From Mariniblastus fucicola (GTDB taxonomy: Bacteria; Planctomycetota; Planctomycetia; Pirellulales; Pirellulaceae), in contig NZ_CP042912.1 in NCBI RefSeq assembly GCF_008087665.1, positions 4,836,001 to 4,900,000 on the forward strand: a stretch of DNA of 64,000 bases, given 5' to 3'. Within the stretch, counting starts at the first letter, position 1. Each line of letters begins with the position of its first letter. Shown one piece after another: positions 57,095 to 64,000 of this stretch. The translations under genes were made by a program, and so were the position numbers. The notes beneath the pieces were generated by a model. That model searched no databases, was not told the DNA's origin, and saw only the letters and a program-made list of their open reading frames with translations.

Positions 57095-58453
57095 CTAGTA
57101 CTTCTTGCCGGCCTTCATCGCGTCGAGCTGACGTTCAAGTTTACGAATCGACCGCTCGACTTCTTTGTTCTTCGACTCAAGAACACGTTTCTTCTTCGCG
57201 AGATCCTGGCGATTTTCGTACACCTCTTTGATCCGCTCGGTGATTTCACGTTTCATACGTTCCAACTCTTCGATCTTCGCAGAACTGTCATCGACGCCTT
57301 CGATGCTTTCCTCGACAGTCTCCTTGTTCGATTCCAGACGCTCCTGCATCGCAGCGATTTCCATCTCCGAGTTACGAATTCGACTTGCATAAACTTTCAC
57401 AGGAGAAAACTCGCCCGTCTTAAGTTTTTCGATGACGGAGATGACGGCATCGATCGGAATCGCAAGGCTGGAAACACGACCAGAACGAGCGATGTTGATT
57501 CCCACGATCTGACCATCAAGGTCAACAACCGGACTGCCACAATGTTTGGCTTCGAGTGCCATATCATGCTGAAAAGCACGTGGAAAATTTTTGCCACGAC
57601 GACTCAGACGACTACCCATACTGTTTTGAATTCGACTTCGATTGTTCATCGGGCTGACTGACGAAGCGTCGGCAAGCGTGAGCTTGATGACCATCTCTTC
57701 ATCGTCCCGCTTGACGGTCAGCGCCACATCGGTGCCCGGCGTGTATTTGCCAATAGCCTGCTTCAAAGCGTTACGGTTTTTCACTTCAACCTGATCGATT
57801 TTCAAGATCACATCTTCAATTCGCAGTTTCGCTTTCTGAGCCGGAGTGTTTTCGACAACTTTGGTAATCAGAACGCCACCGTCGCTGACTTCGTCCAACA
57901 TTTGAATGCCAATGAACGCCTGTGAGGCGGGAATCTTTCGCTCATCGACGCCAACGACGCCAACTTTCAGCGAACCGTTTTGATCGGTGGGCGAGACAAT
58001 CCACTTCCCACGCGTCGGTGGAGCAACAGGAGCAAGAGGAGCGACTGCCAAGCCGTCTGCGTCAATCTTCAGCAGCGCGAGATCATTTTCGGTATCGATC
58101 CCAAAGACGCTGGCCGGGATCACATCCCCGTTGGGTAATCGACACTTCAAATCGCCGCGCATCTCGCTGGCCTTGGTCAGAATCAAACCGCTTGAGTCCA
58201 CAACGGTGCCTACCGCAATCTGGCGAGTGCCGCTTTGGACGCGGACAGTCGACTCACCAGCCGAAATCGCAACCGGTTCGAAAACCGAGAGTAGCGACGA
58301 GTCTTCCTTGGTCAACGATCGTCGAGATCGCCGAGTCGTTTTGGAACTGCTGTCCTCGTCTGACTGAGCCGAGGCCGTCAAGGTGGACAAAAGGCTTGCG
58401 CCGATGAACGCGACGATGATCGCGGTGATCGAAAAATTGCCTGTCTTCTTCAT
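57095..58453 (-). CDS. HtrA-like protein with dead protease site and inserted PDZ domain
   Basis: The ATG at 58453 has GGAG six bases before it. The 452-residue protein has a signal peptide (ending TASAQ) and an HtrA-like barrel. Where active proteases have the His of AAHV, this has Ser 96 in ILTKASEM. Where they have the Ser of GNSGGP, this has Cys 305 in EAKHCGSPV. Asp 124 remains. A PDZ domain (about 178-262) lies between the two protease halves, and a coiled coil (about 360-452) ends the protein. A structural or regulatory role beside the active HtrA is likely. Confidence 0.85.
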   Translation of the reverse strand: MKKTGNFSITAIIVAFIGASLLSTLTASAQSDEDSSSKTTRRSRRSLTKEDSSLLSVFEPVAISAGESTVRVQSGTRQIAVGTVVDSSGLILTKASEMRGDLKCRLPNGDVIPASVFGIDTENDLALLKIDADGLAVAPLAPVAPPTRGKWIVSPTDQNGSLKVGVVGVDERKIPASQAFIGIQMLDEVSDGGVLITKVVENTPAQKAKLRIEDVILKIDQVEVKNRNALKQAIGKYTPGTDVALTVKRDDEEMVIKLTLADASSVSPMNNRSRIQNSMGSRLSRRGKNFPRAFQHDMALEAKHCGSPVVDLDGQIVGINIARSGRVSSLAIPIDAVISVIEKLKTGEFSPVKVYASRIRNSEMEIAAMQERLESNKETVEESIEGVDDSSAKIEELERMKREITERIKEVYENRQDLAKKKRVLESKNKEVERSIRKLERQLDAMKAGKKY

Positions 58454-58466
58454 GATACGCTCCATA

Positions 58467-59918
58467 CTATCGAAACCCCACTTTTTCAGACTTCTCGCCA
58501 ATCGTGACGTCAACTACTGTCTTTTTACCTTTACGCTGAACTTCAAATTCGACTTGCTGATACGGCTTCAAATCTGAAATCGCATCGTCGAATTGAAGCT
58601 TGTCATAAATTTCTTTGTCACCAACCCGGATGACTCGATCTGAAGATCGCAGGCCACTGCGGGCAGCAAGCGAGCGGCGAGGAACACTCGCGATGACATT
58701 CGTTCGCCCGCGAAAATTCAAGTTCACTTCCGGATCTCGATCGTGAACAACCGGATTGATCAAAGCAGTCCAGTTATCAACAAAGTCGTTCGACGGAACG
58801 TGAAAGTTCTGCCTCAACTGCATACCGATGCGGCTGTGAATTCCGACTACGCTTCCATCCATTCCGATCAGAGGTCCTCCAGAGTCACCGCCGACAAGCG
58901 TGCAGTCGGTGCTGACGTAGACGCTATCTTCTTCGCGTTTAATTTCGTTGATTCGGCCGACCCGAAGTACGATACCGCGGTCTTCATCGATGCCACCGGG
59001 ATGGCCGACTGCGATGACCCACTGACCGAGCTTGAGTTCTGCAGAGTCACCAATTTCGAGATAGCTGAATGAAGGGAGATCATCTGCGACAGCGAAACGG
59101 TCTACTTTTTCAGGGCCGGTGTCCTCTTCAGAATCACCTTCGGCGTCGGATTTGTCTTCTTCGTCATCGGATTCAGAGTCACCAGAATCTGATTCGGGTT
59201 CCTCCTGCTCATCCGGCACGTCTGTATCAGAGCTGTCTTCGTCAGAGCTGTCTTCGTCAGAGCTGTTTTTGTCAGAGTCCATTTTGGAATCGTCGGACTC
59301 ATCAGCCTCCGGCGTTTCCTCCTCATCACCATCGTTCGAATCAGCATCCTCAACTTCGGCTTCTTCTTTGCCTTCGTCCTTGGACGGATCAGACGCTTCA
59401 GGCACCATGGCGTAAATCTTCAACAGTCCAGCATCGAGTCCTCGAAACAAACCTAACGTCTGAGCTCTGGCGCGCGAACCGTCCGGGAACGTAATGATCG
59501 CCGATCGGTTGGGAATCGAAATCACGTGTGCTGCCGTCAGGATGTAGCCGTCACTGGTCACCACCACGCCGCTGCCCTGGCCCATGCCTGACTGGATATT
59601 GACGACCGCGGGTTCGACTCGTTGATAGAGACTTGCGACGTGATCTTGCATTGCCTTCAGTTGATCAATCGACGTTGGCGATTCTCCAGAGTTCAAAAAC
59701 TCCAGATCGGCAATCGTGGACTTGTCCACCAATCGCGAAAGCTCTTCACTGCCTTCTTCGGATTCACCAAGAATCGTTTCGACTTCAAGCAGGATGTCGC
59801 CTTGAACTTCAAGCGTCTGGGCAAACCCGACTGGAACAGAAACAAAAAGTGCGACGAGGCAGATCAAAGAAGCCGCTCGCAGATAAAACGTTGTTCGCAG
59901 ATCGTTCAATTTTGACAT
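58467..59918 (-). CDS. Secreted HtrA-like serine protease with acidic insertion
   Basis: The 483-residue protein starts at an ATG giving MSKLNDLRTTFYLRAASLIC and a signal peptide ending VGFA-Q. The catalytic triad is complete: His 131 in TAAHV, Asp 162 in LDAGLLKI and Ser 346 in VGGDSGGPL. A nearly 100-residue segment (about 177-270) rich in Asp, Glu and Ser separates the Asp and Ser regions and probably sits on the barrel surface. A C-terminal PDZ domain (about 385-475) follows. It should cleave misfolded secreted proteins. It precedes the dead HtrA-like gene by 13 bases. Confidence 0.88.
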   Translation of the reverse strand: MSKLNDLRTTFYLRAASLICLVALFVSVPVGFAQTLEVQGDILLEVETILGESEEGSEELSRLVDKSTIADLEFLNSGESPTSIDQLKAMQDHVASLYQRVEPAVVNIQSGMGQGSGVVVTSDGYILTAAHVISIPNRSAIITFPDGSRARAQTLGLFRGLDAGLLKIYAMVPEASDPSKDEGKEEAEVEDADSNDGDEEETPEADESDDSKMDSDKNSSDEDSSDEDSSDTDVPDEQEEPESDSGDSESDDEEDKSDAEGDSEEDTGPEKVDRFAVADDLPSFSYLEIGDSAELKLGQWVIAVGHPGGIDEDRGIVLRVGRINEIKREEDSVYVSTDCTLVGGDSGGPLIGMDGSVVGIHSRIGMQLRQNFHVPSNDFVDNWTALINPVVHDRDPEVNLNFRGRTNVIASVPRRSLAARSGLRSSDRVIRVGDKEIYDKLQFDDAISDLKPYQQVEFEVQRKGKKTVVDVTIGEKSEKVGFR

Positions 59919-60094
59919 CCAAATTCCGCAGTAACAAAACTTCTGGCCCACGATACAGTTTATCATGGGAATTCAATAATACCGTTGCGCTAAAGGTTAG
60001 GTCGAGTTTTGTAGGTCCTTCTATCATAGACCGCAAATTTGGGCCATTATGCACCGCTGCGGTTCTTCAACTTCACCAACTAACCCTTAAAACT

Positions 60095-60943
60095 GTGAAA
60101 AGACTCGTAATTGGCTGCGGATTTCTTGGTTTACCACTGGCAAAATTTTGGCAATCCAGCGGCGACAGCGTGCATGTGACGACGCGCAGTGAGCAACGAG
60201 CCGCCGATTTTTTTGCCGCAGGACTACTGCCTTTAGTATTGGACACTACCAAACCGACGACGGTTCAGCAGCTTGAATCGATGGAGTTCGACACGGTCGT
60301 GTCTGCCGTCGGCATGGACCGCAGCCAATACAAAAGCGTCCATGATGTATACGTCGGCGGGATGCAAAACGTTCTGAATCATCTGAACGAAAACACGGGA
60401 CAGCTAGTTTACGTGAGCTCGACCGGCGTTTACGGCGATTTCGATGGAGCGTGGGTCGACGAGTCTTCTCCGACCGACCCGCAGCGTGATGGCGGCAAGG
60501 CCTGCCTGGCTGCCGAAGAGCTTTTGAAGGCAAGTCGCTTTGCTGACCGGACCACGATTTTGCGAATGGCGGGTCTGTATGGAAACGAACGGATTCCGAC
60601 GAAGTCCGCGGTTGCATCGAAACAGTGGAGCAAACTTTCAGCCACCGGATTTCTGAACTTGATCCACGTAGACGATGCGGTGCAAGCGATTTGCGTCGTT
60701 TCGGACCGACGGAATTTCGCGGAAACCTATTTGGTCGCTGACTCGAATCCGACGTTGCGCAGGGAGTACTATCAGTATCTTGCCGACCAGTTCGAGCTTG
60801 GCCCAATTCCATGGAGCGACGCTCGGCCGGACCCGAACTCCCGCGGCTCAAGCAGCAAGCGAATCAGCAACCGGAAACTGCTGGAGCAAACGGGTCTGGT
60901 TTTGAAGCATCCAGATTTCCGCAGCGGCCTGGCCGGAACCTGA
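60095..60943 (+). CDS. NAD(P)-dependent epimerase/dehydratase-like protein
   Basis: The GTG at 60095 gives 282 residues beginning MKRLVIGCGFLGLPLAKFW, the NAD-binding GxGxxG motif of the extended SDR fold. FDTVVSAVGMDRSQY and VYVSSTGVYGDFDGAWVDES follow, the latter with YxxxK-like catalytic region and STGVY. LRMAGLYGNERIP and NLIHVDDAVQAI are typical late blocks. The catalytic Lys is less clear (GKACLAAEELL in place), so enzymatic activity is not certain. A longer frame upstream of the GTG is rejected. Function within sugar metabolism is a family guess. Confidence 0.8.
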   Translation: MKRLVIGCGFLGLPLAKFWQSSGDSVHVTTRSEQRAADFFAAGLLPLVLDTTKPTTVQQLESMEFDTVVSAVGMDRSQYKSVHDVYVGGMQNVLNHLNENTGQLVYVSSTGVYGDFDGAWVDESSPTDPQRDGGKACLAAEELLKASRFADRTTILRMAGLYGNERIPTKSAVASKQWSKLSATGFLNLIHVDDAVQAICVVSDRRNFAETYLVADSNPTLRREYYQYLADQFELGPIPWSDARPDPNSRGSSSKRISNRKLLEQTGLVLKHPDFRSGLAGT

Positions 60944-61160
60944 ACCGAAACCGCCAGCAAGTTCGGGCGATCGCCAATGGCTGGGTAAACTTTGCGGGCA
61001 CGCGAACAGGAGTTCTCCAGATTGTGCGGTCATTGCAGCATATTCAGTTAAACGCGGCTATGCCGGCCAGCCGAATAGTGCCTTGAGTAGAACCGACTCG
61101 ATGTCGTTCATATCAGGACCCAGTTCAGGCGGCCTTGCCGTCCCAACGGAGGAATTCTCC

Positions 61161-61487
61161 ATGTTTCGTCGAATTTGCATTGCTGCCGTCTGCGCCGTCG
61201 CGCTGACATTGGTCGCCACCGAGACCAGCCAGGCACAGGAAAAAGGTTATGGAGCCAGTTGGGGTGTCCGTCAATCTTCTCAAAACCTGAGCCGATTTTA
61301 CCATTACCCCTACGTCACATATCCCCACAACTACTGGGGCAACGAGTACTTCCGTAGCTCGGACAACATGTACCATCGCTATCCTGCAGAAATGCGGATC
61401 CCGGTTTACAACAAGCAGTGGCACAACTATTACCCGTCGCCACGTCGCTATCATTGGGGTCACCACTTCATCACGGACGTCTTCTAG
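61161..61487 (+). CDS. Small secreted Tyr/His-rich protein
   Basis: The ATG at 61161 is preceded by GGAGGA. The 108-residue protein has a signal peptide ending TSQAQE and then 80 residues with YHYPYVTYPHNYWGNEYFR, MYHRYPAEMRIPVYNKQW and PSPRRYHWGHHF. This is a conserved planctomycete family, sometimes annotated as calmodulin-binding without evidence. It lacks known domains. A strong terminator follows. A cell-surface role is possible. Confidence 0.75.
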   Translation: MFRRICIAAVCAVALTLVATETSQAQEKGYGASWGVRQSSQNLSRFYHYPYVTYPHNYWGNEYFRSSDNMYHRYPAEMRIPVYNKQWHNYYPSPRRYHWGHHFITDVF

Positions 61488-61531
61488 GACGGTTCGTCGA
61501 GAATTGAACACACGCTTCGTTTGAAGCGAAG

Positions 61532-61562
61532 AAACGCCCTCCAATTTCGGGGGCGTTTTTTA
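61532..61562 (+). terminator. Terminator of the small secreted protein gene
   Basis: An eight-to-nine-bp stem (AACGCCC and GGGCGTT core, around TCCAATTTCGG) is followed by six T residues. A second hairpin CGCTTC/GAAGCG lies just upstream at 61513-61528. Confidence 0.85.
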
Positions 61563-61707
61563 ATTGATACAGCCCGCACCTGTTCCCGGTTTGCCAAATT
61601 CGGAAAATGTTCCCGCAAAATTGGAACAGTTTCTATTGACGCACGTACGACACAAGTAATACTACCTTTGTCGGGCCGCCAGAGCATACCTTCTTGTTCT
61701 GGTTATC

Positions 61708-62133
61708 ATGCGTAGCAGTCAATTCAAAACCTGGTTCTTGCTGGGCTACCTGGTTCTATTATTGAACTTTGGGCCGTCGCTGCATCACGCCCAGATTTTT
61801 GGGTTGCACAGCCATTCACATCGCAACGGTAGCGACGATACTGCGTCCGGCTCTTCTTGCTGTTGCCACCACCATTCCGGCGAAACGCTCATCGCGTCGC
61901 TTTCTGTCAACGACACAGGCGACCATGATCCCTCCGTAGCTTCACTTCGAAGCGTCAAAAGCGGAGTTCACGACTGTGCGTTTTGTAAATTCTTCGATGA
62001 ATACAACGTCGTCGTAGACTCGTTTGAGTTGCAACACGTTGAACAACCAATCTTCCTTTTGGCGTCCCTACGCCCCAGTGCCGCAGCGGCCGAGTTCGTG
62101 CCGACAATTGCACGCGGTCCACCTGCTTCGTAA
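61708..62133 (+). CDS. His-rich secreted protein, DUF2946-like
   Basis: The 141-residue protein has a signal or membrane segment (about 8-25, FKTWFLLGYLVLLLNFG). The mature part has metal-binding-type patches: HSHSHRN, SSCCCHHHSGE and DCAFCKFFDE, and ends IARGPPAS, a tail seen in DUF2946 proteins. It may bind copper or another metal at the envelope. The evidence is from composition and weak family likeness. No metal transporter is next to it. Confidence 0.65.
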   Translation: MRSSQFKTWFLLGYLVLLLNFGPSLHHAQIFGLHSHSHRNGSDDTASGSSCCCHHHSGETLIASLSVNDTGDHDPSVASLRSVKSGVHDCAFCKFFDEYNVVVDSFELQHVEQPIFLLASLRPSAAAAEFVPTIARGPPAS

Positions 62134-62620
62134 GTCGCCACTGATCTGGTACTGACCCTATTCAAAACTTGGCCTTGAAGCGTCACGCTTCCGCACGGCA
62201 CTGAATTTGTCGTGCGTAACGCTCGGTAAAGCCCTGCGGTTTTGAAAATGGCTTGCACAATCACGTTTTAGTCTGCTCGATTTGCGCGACCAACTCGTGA
62301 CTGGATTCTCCAGATCTCTTTCATTCGGCGATCCAAAACCGGAAGTGGATCTTCTGCCTTAAATGACTAACGTGCTTTCCTCCTGAGGACCATCCTGTTG
62401 ATGGCTGGCGCGTTCGTGCTGCTCACTTGTACGAGTTCGCGATGCAGATCTCTCTCACAAAACAACTCAGCAAACGCCGTCGTGGGCAACCGCGACGTTC
62501 AAGGCGGCCCGACAAATCCGTTTCGAACTAACGGTCTGCCCCGACGGTCTTTTGCTACCCCTCCGCTGCCTCACACTCCGTCCGTGTGAGCCCAAGGAAA
62601 CTATGTCTGAAGGAAGTCAA
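62134..62620. other. Leader region of a DUF1559 gene, 487 bases
   Basis: No clear gene. A hairpin with a perfect 7-bp stem (CTCACAC / GTGTGAG) lies at 62570-62590, directly before two tandem start candidates at 62603 and 62621. It could control translation of the following gene. Confidence 0.45.
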
Positions 62621-63706
62621 ATGTCACGAACCGACCAACGCCAAACCGGATTTACGCTTGTTGAACTTCTGGTCGTAATTGCGATTATCGGAATCCTGAT
62701 CGGCATGCTGCTTCCCGCAGTTCAGTCCGTGCGGGCGGCTGCAAGACGGACGGTCTGCGCGAACAATTTGCGACAGATCTCTCTGTCCGTGTTGAACTAT
62801 GAGTCCGCACATGGCTACTTCCCCGAGAATCAAATTGGGCCTGGCGAAGCCAATGGTGCCGGGGGATTCGAGACCGGTTACTACAGCTGGCTCGTTCCGA
62901 TTTTGCCGCACATTGAACAGAACAATCTTCACGACCTTTTCGACCTCCGCGTAAACAATGGCGACGGTGACGGTTACAAGGTCAGCGACACGCATATCAA
63001 CGCAAACGCAGTCTCCACGTTGGTGCCGACGTTTCTTTGTCCTTCCGACGAACCCAACACGGAGAACGAGGTCATCCTGGGCAGTGCCAATCCAGCACCG
63101 GGCAACTATGCTGCCAACGCAGGATGGCCATCCTATTCAAGCGGCTTCTCTGGCGAGCGAGCAACTCCCGGACGTTACAACGGAGTCATCTCGCTTCGTC
63201 ACCCATCGAGTCCAGTTTCATGGCACGGCAATTCCCGTATCGGTTTCGCCCACGTCAGCGATGGTTCTTCGAACACGGCACTGGTTTCCGAGCGTCTGAT
63301 TCAATCCGGAAATAGCGCGACTGCGATTAACAATGGCGATGAACGACTTCGTTCACTGCACATCGTCGAACGCGTTGAATCACAGCCAGAGATCGTCGAC
63401 CAAATGGCCAGCTCGCATGCTCACGTTTTCGAATCGGCTCATATCGGACGCTCGTGGTCCAGCGGGTCGCCGCTGACGGCACCGACTTACATGCACGTGC
63501 AAACTCCGAATTCGACGATCGGTCACTACAACACAAGCATGGAGCAAGGTGACTTTGTTGTCACACCGAGCAGCCAGCACACCAACGGAATCAACCTTGG
63601 CATGACCGACGGTTCCATCCATTTCGTTTCTGACTCGATCTCACCGGAGGTCTGGTGGGCGATTGGTGGACGGAACGACGGTCGCGCCGAAACACTTTCA
63701 AACTAA
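62621..63706 (+). CDS. DUF1559 protein with prepilin-like N-terminus
   Basis: The start at 62621 has AGGA six bases before it; an ATG at 62603 is an alternative. The N-terminus TGFTLVELLVVIAIIGILIG is a type IV prepilin-like signal cut at Gly-Phe, so the protein is probably assembled or anchored by a pilin-like system. The following domain has NLRQISLSVLNYESAHGYFP and late NSTIGHYNTSMEQGDFVVTP and GMTDGSIHFVSDSISPEVWW, which are DUF1559 hallmarks. Planctomycetes have many such genes; their function is unknown. Confidence 0.93.
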   Translation: MSRTDQRQTGFTLVELLVVIAIIGILIGMLLPAVQSVRAAARRTVCANNLRQISLSVLNYESAHGYFPENQIGPGEANGAGGFETGYYSWLVPILPHIEQNNLHDLFDLRVNNGDGDGYKVSDTHINANAVSTLVPTFLCPSDEPNTENEVILGSANPAPGNYAANAGWPSYSSGFSGERATPGRYNGVISLRHPSSPVSWHGNSRIGFAHVSDGSSNTALVSERLIQSGNSATAINNGDERLRSLHIVERVESQPEIVDQMASSHAHVFESAHIGRSWSSGSPLTAPTYMHVQTPNSTIGHYNTSMEQGDFVVTPSSQHTNGINLGMTDGSIHFVSDSISPEVWWAIGGRNDGRAETLSN

Positions 63707-63745
63707 TTTCCTACAGCAAGTTTTTTCTAATCTGGAGTATCAACT

Positions 63746-64000
63746 ATGAAGTTTCGTTTCCTTTCCCTGATCGCAGCTGCCGTACCGTGCTTGCTTGCGA
63801 CCAACGCATTTGCCCAGCACGCAGGCGATGTCGAGGTGGGCTATGACAGCCTTGCCACACCAAGCTCGCTGATTGTCGAAGTCATCGAATCGACTTCAGA
63901 AGGGATTGCACTTTTCGAAGCGGATTTTGAAGAGCTGGATCCATTCAACGCAGGTGACTTCAGCGCCGATGAGCCTGGCTTTAACACCAATCCTGGCGAA
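63746..64000 (+). CDS. Secreted protein, C-terminus cut by window edge
   Basis: The ATG has a GGAG site nine bases before it. The signal peptide MKFRFLSLIAAAVPCLLATN ends AFAQ-H near residue 23. The frame continues for 85 codons without stop. The visible part, QHAGDVEVGYDSLATPSSL onward, is acidic. It resembles secreted proteins that often follow DUF1559 genes, but the C-terminus, which may have a PEP-CTERM motif, is not in the window. Confidence 0.7.
   Translation, partial: MKFRFLSLIAAAVPCLLATNAFAQHAGDVEVGYDSLATPSSLIVEVIESTSEGIALFEADFEELDPFNAGDFSADEPGFNTNPGE

Noticed and set aside
59633-60094. Extension of the epimerase-like protein by 154 residues
   Set aside because: It is antisense to the HtrA gene and precedes the GxGxxG motif that normally begins the protein.
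62398-62589. 63-codon frame before the DUF1559 gene
   Set aside because: No ribosome-binding site at good distance and no protein-like pattern; more likely leader sequence.

Overview
The window looks like a chromosome segment of a planctomycete, most likely of the Pirellulaceae. The evidence is a DUF1559 prepilin-type protein, PEP-CTERM proteins, a DUF1580-like mobile-element gene, an oversized SecA, a lone RtcA, FHA-sigma54-type regulators and many secreted proteins of unknown function. Genes sit on both strands in short clusters, often with 4-base start/stop overlaps. This is inference from gene content; no 16S rRNA gene is present.

Left edge to 3.8 kb: the end of an integrative element. 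It carries a truncated primase-polymerase gene, a zinc-finger-like protein, a hidden 54-residue DNA-binding-like gene, a DUF1580-like protein, an unknown protein and a tyrosine integrase. It stops at the 3' end of tRNA-Leu(CAA). 3.9 to 27.8 kb: mostly housekeeping genes, namely an FtsX-like permease, a TlpA-like thioredoxin, thiC under a TPP riboswitch, dapB, a dksA/lspA/hisN-like operon, a secreted LRR lipoprotein, an eboE/eboF pair, waaA, secA and a metallo-beta-lactamase-fold hydrolase.

28.2 to 31.6 kb: a PEP-CTERM gene broken inside its signal-peptide codons by an IS701-family element. An IS630-family element then inserted into the IS701 target duplication. Removing both elements restores one clean 232-codon reading frame.

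31.7 to 49.5 kb: secreted and envelope proteins, gamma-glutamyltransferase, rtcA, another PEP-CTERM protein, a Prc-type protease, an FHA-GAF-AAA+ regulator paired with an AP2-domain protein, and a three-gene MotA/ExbB-ExbD-like membrane operon that I do not recognise as a described system. 49.9 to 64 kb: eboC-like prenyltransferase, metK, two nucleotidyltransferases for activated sugars (UDP-sugar and GDP-mannose type), a lipase-like hydrolase, ruvX, a tandem of an active and a catalytically dead HtrA-like protein, an NAD-dependent epimerase-like protein, small secreted proteins, a DUF1559 protein and a truncated secreted protein.

The strongest points for follow-up are the nested insertion, the ExbB/ExbD-like trio in which only one of two ExbD-like partners keeps a membrane Asp, the active/dead HtrA pair, and the split ebo gene set.
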